Positions 45,504 to 54,139 of a stretch of 64,000 nucleotides of DNA are shown here, piece after piece. The stretch is from an uncultured Olsenella sp. Its GTDB lineage: Bacteria > Actinomycetota > Coriobacteriia > Coriobacteriales > Atopobiaceae. Each line of letters begins with the position of its first letter. Position 1 is the stretch's first letter. The stretch lies in the NCBI GenBank assembly GCA_934660915.1, contig CAKUIF010000009.1, positions 1 to 64,000 of the forward strand, written 5' to 3'. The notes under the pieces are model-generated. The model worked only from the letters and a program-made list of their open reading frames with translations, had not been told where the DNA came from and did no database searches. The translations under genes and the position numbers were made by a program.

Positions 45504-46229
45504 TTGTCAGACCTTAGGTATAAGCGCGTCCTGCTCAAGCTTTCCGGCGAAGCCCTTATGGGTAATCAGGAGTTCGGTATCGATCCCGCTGTCCCGGCTC
45601 GCCTTGCCGAGGAGATTCGTCCCGTGTTTGACGCCGGCGTCCAGATCGCGGTCGTTATCGGCGGCGGCAACATCTTCCGCGGCGTCCAGGTTGCGGCCGG
45701 TGGCATGGATCGAGCCCAGGGCGACTCGATGGGCATGCTCGCCACCGTAATGAACGCCCTCGCGCTTCAGGACACGTTTGAGCATGCCGGTATGGACAGC
45801 CGCGTCATGAGCGCCATCTCCATGCGCCAGATTGCCGAGCCCTATATCCGCCGTCGCGCGATTCGCCATATGGAGAAGGGGCGCATCGTCATCCTCGCGG
45901 CCGGCACCGGCAACCCGTTCTTCACCACCGACACCGGCGCCGCCCTTCGCGCGTGCGAGGTCAATGCCGAGGTCCTCATGAAGGCCACCAACGTCGACGG
46001 CGTCTACGACTGCGATCCCAAAAAGAACGCTGATGCCGTTAAGTACGAGAAGGTCACCTATGACGAGGTGCTCACCAAGAACCTTAAGGTCATGGACGCG
46101 GCTGCGATTGCGCTGTGCCGCGACAACAAGATGCCGATCATGATCTTCGACATCAACGCCGAGGGCGGTTTCCGCAAGGCCGTCGAGGGCGAGAACGTCG
46201 GAACCATCGTCTACGAGAAGGAGAATTAG
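45504..46229 (+). CDS. pyrH: Uridylate kinase
   Basis: A 241-residue UMP kinase of the amino-acid kinase fold: RVLLKLSGEALMG, VVIGGGNIFRG, and ILAAGTGNPFFTTDTGAALRA. TTG 45504 is preferred because GGAGG lies 5 bases upstream and gives the standard length; ATG 45492 would add four residues. It precedes frr by one base. Confidence 0.94.
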   Translation: MSDLRYKRVLLKLSGEALMGNQEFGIDPAVPARLAEEIRPVFDAGVQIAVVIGGGNIFRGVQVAAGGMDRAQGDSMGMLATVMNALALQDTFEHAGMDSRVMSAISMRQIAEPYIRRRAIRHMEKGRIVILAAGTGNPFFTTDTGAALRACEVNAEVLMKATNVDGVYDCDPKKNADAVKYEKVTYDEVLTKNLKVMDAAAIALCRDNKMPIMIFDINAEGGFRKAVEGENVGTIVYEKEN

Positions 46230-46230
46230 C

Positions 46231-46776
46231 ATGAGCCAGTACACCGATTTTGCGCAGTCCCACATGGATAAGGCCCTTGACGCCCTGAAGAGCAACTTCT
46301 CTCGCGTGCGTTCCGGCCGTGCGAACGCGCACATCCTCGATCCGATCAAGGTCGATTATTACGGCCAGCCCACGCCGATCACGCAGCTCGCCGGCGTGAA
46401 GGTCCCCGAGGCCTCCATGCTCGTCATCGAGCCGTGGGACAAATCCTCCCTCAAGGCTATCGAGAAGGCCATCGAGGCTTCCGACCTCGGCATCACTCCG
46501 TCCAATGACGGCATCTCCATTCGCCTTCCGTTCCCCCGCCCGACCGAGGAGCGTCGTCGCGAGCTTGCCAAGGAGTGCTCTAAGCTCGCAGAGGACGCCC
46601 GCGTCGCCGTCCGCAACGTCCGCCGCGATGCCAACGGCAAGGTCGAGCGCGACGAGGAGCTCCCCGAGGACGAGGCGACTCGCGAGAAGAAGGCAATCCA
46701 GAAGCTCACCGACACCTATGTCGCAAAGATCGAGGACATGCTCAAGACCAAGACCGCCGAGATCATGGAGATCTAG
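46231..46776 (+). CDS. frr: Ribosome recycling factor
   Basis: A 181-residue protein with FSRVRSGRANAHILDPI, ITQLAGVKVPEASMLVI and LPFPRPTEERRRELAK. With EF-G it splits post-termination ribosomes. It is between pyrH (1 base) and uppS (1 base), so the three are coupled. Confidence 0.96.
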   Translation: MSQYTDFAQSHMDKALDALKSNFSRVRSGRANAHILDPIKVDYYGQPTPITQLAGVKVPEASMLVIEPWDKSSLKAIEKAIEASDLGITPSNDGISIRLPFPRPTEERRRELAKECSKLAEDARVAVRNVRRDANGKVERDEELPEDEATREKKAIQKLTDTYVAKIEDMLKTKTAEIMEI

Positions 46777-46777
46777 C

Positions 46778-47557
46778 TTGCTCTACGACGAAAAGCTGCT
46801 TAAGGAGTACTTCTCCGAGGCGCCTGAGGACATCTCGCTTGATGATGTCGACATGGCTCGCGTTCCGAGCCATGTCTCCATTATCATGGACGGAAACGGC
46901 CGCTGGGCAACTGCCCGTGGCCTTGATCGAAGCCAAGGCCACGTCGCCGGCGTCGACTCGCTTAGAGAGGCCGTGACCACGAGCGTGCGACTCGGGCTCG
47001 ACGTGCTCTCCGTTTACGCGTTCTCTACCGAGAACTGGAAACGCCCCCAGCGCGAGGTCAACCTCCTTATGCACCTCTTTGCAACCACGCTTGTCAAAGA
47101 GCTTCCGCTTTTCCATCAGGAGAATGTGCGGCTTCGGTTCTTCGGAGACCTGTCCGCTCTCCCCGAGGAGACGCGCAAGGTGTTTCAAAAGGGACTGGAC
47201 GAAACCGCTGACCATACTGGCATGGTTTTCGCCCTTGCGGTCAACTACGGTTCCCGCGCGGAGATCGTGCGCGCCGCAAAGGAGCTCGCAAGCGAGGCGG
47301 TGGCGGGGGAGCGCGCAGTCGATTCCATCGACACTGACGCGGTTGCCGAAAAACTGTACACCTGCGGGCTTCCCGATCCTGACTTGCTTATCCGTACTTC
47401 AGGCGAGCTGAGACTCTCGAATTACCTGCTCTGGCAGCTCGCGTATTCGGAGTTCTATGTGACTCCGACGCTCTGGCCTGATTTCTCGCGCTGGGATATG
47501 CTTCGCGCGGTCAAGTCCTATCAGTCGCGCGACCGCCGCTTCGGAGGCGTAAAGTAG
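46778..47557 (+). CDS. uppS: Isoprenyl (undecaprenyl) diphosphate synthase
   Basis: A 259-residue cis-prenyltransferase making the lipid carrier for cell-wall synthesis. Signature segments: HVSIIMDGNGRWATARG with catalytic Asp, and VYAFSTENWKRPQREV. DLLIRTSGELRLSNYLLWQ is near the C terminus. TTG 46778 follows the frr stop by one base; GGAG is 7 bases upstream. It is longer than usual by a 30-residue N terminus. Confidence 0.94.
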   Translation: MLYDEKLLKEYFSEAPEDISLDDVDMARVPSHVSIIMDGNGRWATARGLDRSQGHVAGVDSLREAVTTSVRLGLDVLSVYAFSTENWKRPQREVNLLMHLFATTLVKELPLFHQENVRLRFFGDLSALPEETRKVFQKGLDETADHTGMVFALAVNYGSRAEIVRAAKELASEAVAGERAVDSIDTDAVAEKLYTCGLPDPDLLIRTSGELRLSNYLLWQLAYSEFYVTPTLWPDFSRWDMLRAVKSYQSRDRRFGGVK

Positions 47558-47558
47558 C

Positions 47559-48512
47559 ATGGATAAAGAGAAGAACGACGCACGCGAGCCGGAGCGCTCA
47601 AGCGTTGGTCTCGATCGCCAGGTCGATAAGCTCGAGGCGCGGCGCGCAGCCAAGGAAAGCCAGCGCGCGGCCGGAAAACTTGCTGGTCAGCGGGCTCGCG
47701 GCGCAACCGAGAAGCTGCTTACGCGCACCACTTCCGGTGCCATCTATGCGCTTCTCATCGTGGCGTGTCTGTTTATCGGGCCATTCACCACGACGCTGTT
47801 GGTGGTCTGTATGGCATGGCTCTGCTGCTCCGAGTTTTTCCGCATGACTCGAATGGGCGGTCGCATGCCCAACGAAATCTATGGTCTTACCGCCGCGATC
47901 CTCTTTCCGCTTGCCGCTTATTTCCGCGGCGTTGCCGGGCTCGCCGTAGTGCTGCTGCTGTTCCTCGTCGCTATCGCAGCCTGGTATGTGGCGACGCCGC
48001 GTGCAGGTATCGGAGACGTTGCCGTTTCCGTCTTTGGTCCTATCTATACGAGCTTCGCTTTTTCCGCAATTGTTCTTGTGCGCGTGTCGGACAAGGGCGT
48101 CCACGGCGCCCTTCTAACTCTTGGGGTCATGCTTTCGCTGTGGGCAAATGATGCGGTGGCGTATCTCGTGGGATCGCGAATCGGCGCCCATAAGCTCGCT
48201 CCTCGAATCAGCCCGAACAAGTCCTGGGAAGGTTTCTGGGCCGGGCTGGTCGGGTCCGTCGCTGTTTGGATCGTCCTCGCCTTTGCCGGTGTCGCCAATA
48301 TCGGCGTCCCCCTGGCTGCCGCTATCGGATTGGTCGTCGGCGTCGTCGGTGTTATCGGGGACTTATTTGAATCTCGAATCAAGCGCGGCGTTGGAGTGAA
48401 GGATTCCGGGAACCTTATCCCGGGGCATGGCGGTCTTCTTGACCGCTCGGACTCGCTCCTCTTCGGATCTATCGCCGCTTATATATTGCTTCTTTTTGGG
48501 GGAATTCTGTGA
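47559..48512 (+). CDS. cdsA: Phosphatidate cytidylyltransferase
   Basis: A 317-residue membrane enzyme making CDP-diacylglycerol. An N-terminal polar, Arg/Lys-rich stretch of about 55 residues precedes some eight helices, and the C-terminal signature IKRGVGVKDSGNLIPGHGGLLDRSDS is present. GTG of dxr overlaps the cdsA stop. Confidence 0.93.
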   Translation: MDKEKNDAREPERSSVGLDRQVDKLEARRAAKESQRAAGKLAGQRARGATEKLLTRTTSGAIYALLIVACLFIGPFTTTLLVVCMAWLCCSEFFRMTRMGGRMPNEIYGLTAAILFPLAAYFRGVAGLAVVLLLFLVAIAAWYVATPRAGIGDVAVSVFGPIYTSFAFSAIVLVRVSDKGVHGALLTLGVMLSLWANDAVAYLVGSRIGAHKLAPRISPNKSWEGFWAGLVGSVAVWIVLAFAGVANIGVPLAAAIGLVVGVVGVIGDLFESRIKRGVGVKDSGNLIPGHGGLLDRSDSLLFGSIAAYILLLFGGIL

Positions 48513-49714
48513 CTTCTTGCATCAATATTTTTGAAGACACCGCCCCGCGCGCCGAGCGACCCCGCCCGGTGCGCGTTGCCGTTCTTGGCTGTTCCGGTTC
48601 CGTGGGTTCTCAAACCCTTGATGTCGCTCGCCGGCATTCCGATAAGGTGTGCGTCGTGGCGCTTTCGGTCTTCTCTTCGACCGAGAAGCTCGTGGCCGCC
48701 GCCCGCGAGTTCGGCGTTTCTCACGTTGCCGTGGCGAATGCCGAGCACGGTAAGGACCCTGTTCTTAGCGAGCTCCCCCAAGGCTGTGAGCTAAGCGTCG
48801 GTGACGAGGCTGTGACAGCTCTCGCAGAGCTTCCAGACGTCGACATCGTTGTCAACGCCCTCGTTGGTTTTGCCGGTATCCACGCGGGTTACGCGGCGCT
48901 TCGCGCAAACAAAGTCCTTGCCTACGCGAATAAGGAGTCCATCGTCTGCGGCGGTGACCTTCTTATGCCTATGGCAAAACCGGGAAGGCTCATCCCCGTC
49001 GATTCCGAGCACTCTGCGATTTTCCAGTGCCTTGTTGGCGAGAAGCCCTCCGACGTCCACTGCATTTGGCTCACCTGCTCCGGCGGCCCCTTCTATGGCA
49101 GGAATCGCGATGAGCTCTCCGGCGTCAAGGTCTCCGACGCCCTTGCCCACCCCAACTGGGAGATGGGCGCCAAAATCACCATCGATTCCGCGAGCCTTAT
49201 GAATAAGGGCCTTGAGGTCATCGAGGCCCATCAACTTTTCCAGGTGCCCATTGACGCCATCCGTGTTCTTATCCAGCGGCAGAGCGAGATCCATTCGATG
49301 GTCGAGTTTACCGATGGTGTTGTTAAGGCTCAGCTCGGCGGCCATGATATGCGTGCCCCTATCCAGTACGCCCTGAGCTATCCCGAGCGCTGGGAGGCCT
49401 CTGTGGAGCGTATTGATTGGTCTTCCTGTGCGCCGATCACGTTCGGCGAGGCCGACGAGTCGACATTTGGCTGCCTCCGCCTTGCTAAAGAAGCAGGTCG
49501 TGCCGGCGGCATCCTCCCGTGCGCGCTTAATGCCGCCAATGAGGTTGCCAACCTCGCCTTCCGGCAAGGTTTGTGCGGTTTCCTCGACATTGAGCGAGTG
49601 GTTGATCGCGTTGTGTCTCGAACCTCTGCCGACCGGGTAGAGAGCCTGCAGCAACTGCTCGACGTTGACGTGCGCGCCCGTGCGCTCGCCAAAGAAGCCC
49701 TCGCGGAGGTCTAG
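48509..49714 (+). CDS. dxr: 1-deoxy-D-xylulose 5-phosphate reductoisomerase
   Basis: A 401-residue NADPH-dependent enzyme, second step of the MEP pathway. Segments: VAVLGCSGSVGSQTLDVARRH, ANKESIVCGGDLL, PVDSEHSAIFQCL, and ASLMNKGLEVIEAHQLF. The N terminus has about 20 extra residues. It begins at GTG 48509, overlapping cdsA. Confidence 0.96.
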   Translation: MTSCINIFEDTAPRAERPRPVRVAVLGCSGSVGSQTLDVARRHSDKVCVVALSVFSSTEKLVAAAREFGVSHVAVANAEHGKDPVLSELPQGCELSVGDEAVTALAELPDVDIVVNALVGFAGIHAGYAALRANKVLAYANKESIVCGGDLLMPMAKPGRLIPVDSEHSAIFQCLVGEKPSDVHCIWLTCSGGPFYGRNRDELSGVKVSDALAHPNWEMGAKITIDSASLMNKGLEVIEAHQLFQVPIDAIRVLIQRQSEIHSMVEFTDGVVKAQLGGHDMRAPIQYALSYPERWEASVERIDWSSCAPITFGEADESTFGCLRLAKEAGRAGGILPCALNAANEVANLAFRQGLCGFLDIERVVDRVVSRTSADRVESLQQLLDVDVRARALAKEALAEV

Positions 49715-49717
49715 CCC

Positions 49718-51103
49718 TTGTCTGCTATCGTCGGTTTTGTATCCTCAGTGTTCTGGGGCGTTATCGTCCTTTCGGTGCTCGTGTTCATCCATGAGGCGGG
49801 TCATTACCTCGCCGCCCGTGCCTTCGGCGTTCGCGTGACCGAGTTCATGCTTGGTCTTCCTTGTCGATACAATTTCTCGTTCAAGAGCCGCAAGGTCGGC
49901 ACCCGCTTCGGCGTCACCCCCCTGCTACTGGGCGGGTACAACCGAATCAGCGGCATGGAGCCCATCGATGAGGACGTCGCCGCGAAGGCCCTCTACTGCG
50001 TGCAGCGCCACGGCAGGGTCGAGTCCGCAAAGATTGCCGAGGAGCTCGGCATTGACGAGGAAGTAGCGCTTTCGGCGCTCGCCTCTTTGTCCGAATGGGC
50101 TTCTGTACGGCCTTTCTACAACCCCGAGCTGGGCGAGGAGCCGAACCAGAAGACGTACCCCGCCGCCTTCGAGACCGTCGCGCGCGACGCCGCCCTTCTT
50201 ACCGAGTTCGATCAAGGCCATGATTTCTCTGCCGCTGGCGCCACGAAGGCGGGGGAGGCCCGCGACCCCGGCTGCACTGCGGAGGAGTTCCTTATCAAGG
50301 AGCGCGCCCATACGTATCTCGGGCTTGGTTTTCTCCGCAGGCTCGCCGTCCTTCTTGCCGGTCCGCTGATGAACGTCGCCTTCGCCTTCATTGTTGTTAC
50401 GGCCGGTTTTATGGCCACAGGCATCCCCGTGGCTTCCAACGAGCCCGTCATCGGCTCCGTTGTCGAGGGTTCCTATGCCCAGGCCAGCGGCATCGAGGCG
50501 GGGGATAAGGTGGTGAAGGTTGGCGACGTCGACGTCTCGACTTGGGATGAGCTCTCGGCAGCAATGTCCCCGTATCTTGCGGGCGGCGTTGATTTCCAGC
50601 TTACCGTGAACCGCGGCGACGCGGAGCTCTACCTTACGGTTGACCTTCCCGATGGCGAGACCTCGGACAGGATTGGCATTACCTCGCAGACGGCCGTCTA
50701 TCGCCCCAACCCTGTCCAAGCCGCGGGTCTTACCCTGCGCTACGCCCAGATGGTCGGTTCGTTCGTCGTCAAGCTCGTGGTGCCTCATACCACGATGGAG
50801 GTGCTCAATCAGTCCACGTCCGTCGTAGGCATCTCGGTTATGGCTTCCGAGGCTGCGAGCTCCGGCCCGGCCGATCTTGTGATGCTCGCTGCCTCCATCT
50901 CGATGTCGCTGGGTTTCATGAACCTGCTTCCCATTCCGCCGCTCGACGGGGGAAAGATTTTGATCGAGGCGATCCAGGCCGTCACAAAGAAGAAGCTCTC
51001 GGCCAAGGTTCAGAACTACCTTAGCTATGTGGGGCTCGCGTTTTTCTTATTCGTGTTTGTAGTGGTGCTCAAGAACGACATTTTCCGCTTCGTGATTGGA
51101 TAA
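49718..51103 (+). CDS. rseP: RIP metalloprotease (RseP/site-2 protease) with an inserted winged-helix-like segment
   Basis: A 461-residue intramembrane zinc protease. The metal motif HEAGH is at residues 25-29, GGY near 73, and the second motif NLLPIPPLDGGK near residue 410; a PDZ domain lies around 235-320. Between GGYNRISGMEP (ending about 82) and AVLLAGPLMNV (210) there are about 130 residues, whereas the usual spacing is about 30-60. Within it residues 87-132 read like a winged helix: ALYCVQRHGRVESAKIAEEL, then GIDEEVALSALASLSEW. The start is TTG 49718, 3 bases after the dxr stop. The canonical role is cleaving membrane-bound anti-sigma factors. Confidence 0.9.
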   Translation: MSAIVGFVSSVFWGVIVLSVLVFIHEAGHYLAARAFGVRVTEFMLGLPCRYNFSFKSRKVGTRFGVTPLLLGGYNRISGMEPIDEDVAAKALYCVQRHGRVESAKIAEELGIDEEVALSALASLSEWASVRPFYNPELGEEPNQKTYPAAFETVARDAALLTEFDQGHDFSAAGATKAGEARDPGCTAEEFLIKERAHTYLGLGFLRRLAVLLAGPLMNVAFAFIVVTAGFMATGIPVASNEPVIGSVVEGSYAQASGIEAGDKVVKVGDVDVSTWDELSAAMSPYLAGGVDFQLTVNRGDAELYLTVDLPDGETSDRIGITSQTAVYRPNPVQAAGLTLRYAQMVGSFVVKLVVPHTTMEVLNQSTSVVGISVMASEAASSGPADLVMLAASISMSLGFMNLLPIPPLDGGKILIEAIQAVTKKKLSAKVQNYLSYVGLAFFLFVFVVVLKNDIFRFVIG

Positions 51104-51107
51104 CGTC

Positions 51108-52187
51108 ATGAAATCTGCTTCCGGCAAGCTTCCTCGCGAGCTTACTCGTCCCGTTCACGTTGGTCGTGTCCAGATCGGCGGCGGAGCCCCCGTCTCGGTC
51201 CAGTCCATGTGCACGACCAAGACCGATGACCCCGCCTCGACCCTAGTGCAGATTCGCGAGCTGGCAGAAGCGGGCTGCGAGATCGTTCGCGTTGCCATTC
51301 CCTCGGCATCCGTCCTCGATGGGTTTCAGGAAATCTGCGCCGAGTCGCCCCTTCCCGTTGTCGCCGATATCCACTTTGACCATCGCCTTGCGATCGAGGC
51401 CACTCGGCGTGGGGCTTCCGCCCTTCGGCTTAACCCGGGCAATATCGGTGCTTGGGACCGCGTGGACGCCTGCATCGATGCAGCTGGAGAGGCGTCGATC
51501 CCCATTCGCATCGGCGTCAACGCAGGCTCTCTCGACCGCGAGATCGATGCCCGTGAGGATTTGTCGCAGCCCGAGAAGCTCGTCCAGAGCGCCGTCTCGT
51601 TCGTAAGGCACTTCGAGGAGCGTGGGTTCACCGACATAGTCATGTCCGCTAAAGTGCACGACGTTCCCGCAACCATAGAAACGAACCGCGAGCTCAGTCG
51701 TCTGCTCCCCGAGGTTCCCCTGCATATCGGGGTTACCGAGGCCGGTACCTTCACGCAGGGAACCGTAAAGAACGTCGCGGCGCTCTCGGTCCTTCTTTCC
51801 GAGGGCATCGGCGACACGATGCGGCTTTCTCTTACGGCGGATCCAGTAGAGGAGGTCCGCGTCGCGTGGGAGCTCCTCGGCGCCCTCGGTATGCGCCGTC
51901 TTCACCCGGAGTTGGTGAGTTGCCCCACTTGCGGACGCTGCCAGGTGGATATGATCCCCATTGCCGAAGAGGTCGAGCGCCGGCTTCGCTCGATTAAGGC
52001 CCCGATTACCGTCGCCGTCATGGGGTGTGCCGTCAATGGGCCCGGCGAGGCCCGCGGCGCCGACATCGGCATGGCGAGCGGCAGGGGAGAGGCTCTTCTC
52101 TTCGCTAACGGCGAGTCAATCCGTAAGGTTCCTGAGGAGCGTATGGTCGATGAGCTCTTCGAGGAGATCGAGCGCCGCTTCGGGTAG
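51108..52187 (+). CDS. ispG: 4-hydroxy-3-methylbut-2-enyl diphosphate synthase
   Basis: A 359-residue iron-sulphur enzyme of the MEP pathway. PVSVQSMCTTKT, CEIVRVAIP and the C-terminal cysteines in SCPTCGRCQVD and MGCAVNGPGEARGADIG (the [4Fe-4S] ligands) are present. ATG 51108 follows the rseP stop by 4 bases. dxr and ispG here are two MEP genes with rseP between them. Confidence 0.96.
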   Translation: MKSASGKLPRELTRPVHVGRVQIGGGAPVSVQSMCTTKTDDPASTLVQIRELAEAGCEIVRVAIPSASVLDGFQEICAESPLPVVADIHFDHRLAIEATRRGASALRLNPGNIGAWDRVDACIDAAGEASIPIRIGVNAGSLDREIDAREDLSQPEKLVQSAVSFVRHFEERGFTDIVMSAKVHDVPATIETNRELSRLLPEVPLHIGVTEAGTFTQGTVKNVAALSVLLSEGIGDTMRLSLTADPVEEVRVAWELLGALGMRRLHPELVSCPTCGRCQVDMIPIAEEVERRLRSIKAPITVAVMGCAVNGPGEARGADIGMASGRGEALLFANGESIRKVPEERMVDELFEEIERRFG

Positions 52188-52312
52188 CGGTGCCATTCGT
52201 GGCCGCCGCAAAGGCTCTGCGCGACGCGTCGGGGCTTATTGGCTTAGAATCAATAATTACTGAATCCGAGTCGGGCCGCGACCCGGCCTTCCATAGGGAG
52301 ATTGGATAAAAC
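52188..52312. promoter_or_regulatory. Upstream region of proS
   Basis: 125 bases between ispG and proS with an AT-rich patch (AGAATCAATAATTACTGAATC, 52245-52265) that is the likely promoter region, though a clear -35 box is not visible. AGGGAGATTGG lies before the proS start. Confidence 0.4.
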
Positions 52313-54025
52313 GTGAAGCGTTATCAGAAGATGTCGAGGCTCTATGCCCCCACCCTCAAGGAGGATCCCGCCGAGGCCGAGCTCGTGAGCCATAAGCTCT
52401 TGCTCCGTGCCGGTATGATCCGCAAGACTGCTGCCGGCCTGTACAGCTACCTTCCGCTTTGCTGGCGCGTCATCCAGAAAATCGAGGACGTCATCCGCGA
52501 CGAGATGGAAGGTATTGGTGCCCAGGAGATTCAGGTCCCTATCGTCACCCCGTCCGAGCTTTGGGAGCAGTCGGGCCGCTACGGCGCGTATGGCCCCGAG
52601 CTTATGCGCCTGAACGACCGCCACGAGCGCGACTTCGTCCTCGGCCCCACCCACGAGGAGACCTTCACCGACCTCGTGCGCAACGAGCTGCGTTCTTATA
52701 AGCAGCTTCCCGTGACGCTTTACCAGATTCAGGATAAGTTCCGCGACGAGCTCCGCCCGCGCTTTGGCCTCATGCGCGGCAGGGAGTTCATCATGAAGGA
52801 CGCCTACTCCTTCAGCGCCAGCCAAGAGTCGCTGCAGGAATGCTATGACGACGAGAAGGCCGCCTACGCCCGCATCGCCGAGCGCTGCGGCGTTCGCGCG
52901 CTCCCCGTCGTCGCCGACTCCGGCCAGATCGGCGGCGACACCTCCGTCGAGTTCATGGCGCTGGCGGATGCCGGCGAGGCCGAGCTTGTTTGGTGCGACT
53001 GCGGGTTCGCGGCCGACACCGAGGCCGCCACGGCCAAGATCGCCGTCGCCGAGGGCGAGGCCGGCGAGCTCACGCGCGTCCACACCCCCAACGCCGGTTC
53101 CATCGCCGACGTCACTGCCCTTCTTGGCGTCGAGGAGAGCGCTACCCGCAAGGCGCTCGCGCTTATCGACGGCGACGGCCGCCCCACGGTCTGCTTCGTA
53201 CCCGGCGACCACGAGATGAACGACGTCAAGGCCGAGCACGCTTTCGGCGAGTATCACCTCATGAGCGACGAGGAGCTTCGCGACGCCGGCCTTGTCAAGG
53301 GCTTTATCGGCCCCGTCGGCCTTCCCGAGGGCATCCGCGTCGTCGCCGATTCCTCGCTTAAGGTTTCCGAGTGGTGGCTCGTCGGCGCCAACCTCGCCAA
53401 CTACCACTATCGCCACGCCCAGATGGGCCGCGACTTCTCCATCGACGAGTGGGTCGACGTCGTGACCGCCCGCGAGGGCGACCTGTGCCCCCACTGCGGC
53501 AAGCCCATGCACGCCGCTCGCGGCATCGAGATCTCCCAGGTGTTCCAGCTCGGCACCAAGTATTCTGAGTCCATGGGAGCCACCTTCATGGACGAGGACG
53601 GCCGCGAGAAGCCGTTTCTCATGGGCTGCTACGGCATCGGCGTTTCCCGCATGGTCAGCGCCGTCGTCGAGCAGCACAACGACGAGCGCGGCATCTGCTG
53701 GCCCGTTTGCGTGGCCCCCTATGAGGTCGAGATTGTTGCCATGAACGTCGGAGACGACGTCGTCTGGCCCGTCGCCCAGAAGATTACCGAGGAGCTCGCA
53801 TCCGCCGACCTCGAGGTCGTCGTCGACGACCGCAAGGAGCGCCCGGGCGTCAAGTTCGCCGACGCCGACCTTATCGGCATTCCTTACCAGGTCATCCTCG
53901 GCAAGAAGGGCGTTGCTGCGGGCACCGCTGAGGTCAAGGTCCGTGAGACCGGCGAGCGTTTCGACGTTCCCTTCGGCGAGCTCGCCGAGTGGCTCACCTC
54001 GCGCGTCGTCCCTGCCCGCGCATAG
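52313..54025 (+). CDS. proS: Prolyl-tRNA synthetase
   Basis: A 570-residue class II synthetase. Motif 1 and the start KMSRLYAPTLKEDPAEAELV are typical, motif 2 is in FRDELRPRFGLMRGREFIMK, motif 3 in GCYGIGVSRMV, and an INS editing domain lies at about 225-390. The start is GTG 52313. Length matches the bacterial long form. Confidence 0.97.
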   Translation: MKRYQKMSRLYAPTLKEDPAEAELVSHKLLLRAGMIRKTAAGLYSYLPLCWRVIQKIEDVIRDEMEGIGAQEIQVPIVTPSELWEQSGRYGAYGPELMRLNDRHERDFVLGPTHEETFTDLVRNELRSYKQLPVTLYQIQDKFRDELRPRFGLMRGREFIMKDAYSFSASQESLQECYDDEKAAYARIAERCGVRALPVVADSGQIGGDTSVEFMALADAGEAELVWCDCGFAADTEAATAKIAVAEGEAGELTRVHTPNAGSIADVTALLGVEESATRKALALIDGDGRPTVCFVPGDHEMNDVKAEHAFGEYHLMSDEELRDAGLVKGFIGPVGLPEGIRVVADSSLKVSEWWLVGANLANYHYRHAQMGRDFSIDEWVDVVTAREGDLCPHCGKPMHAARGIEISQVFQLGTKYSESMGATFMDEDGREKPFLMGCYGIGVSRMVSAVVEQHNDERGICWPVCVAPYEVEIVAMNVGDDVVWPVAQKITEELASADLEVVVDDRKERPGVKFADADLIGIPYQVILGKKGVAAGTAEVKVRETGERFDVPFGELAEWLTSRVVPARA

Positions 54026-54080
54026 GCTTGCGATCGACGGCGGTCTCGTAACCGTGCGTTTTCTTTGATTCGCTACACTT

Positions 54081-54119
54081 CAGGCGAGGCGTGGACTCCT
54101 TCCGCGCCTCGCCTGTTTT
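54081..54119 (+). terminator. Terminator after proS
   Basis: CAGGCGAGGCG pairs with CGCCTCGCCTG around a loop, followed by TTTTC. The hairpin ends 21 bases before the next start. Confidence 0.8.
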
Positions 54120-54139
54120 CCAATTGGAAGGTGTTCAGC

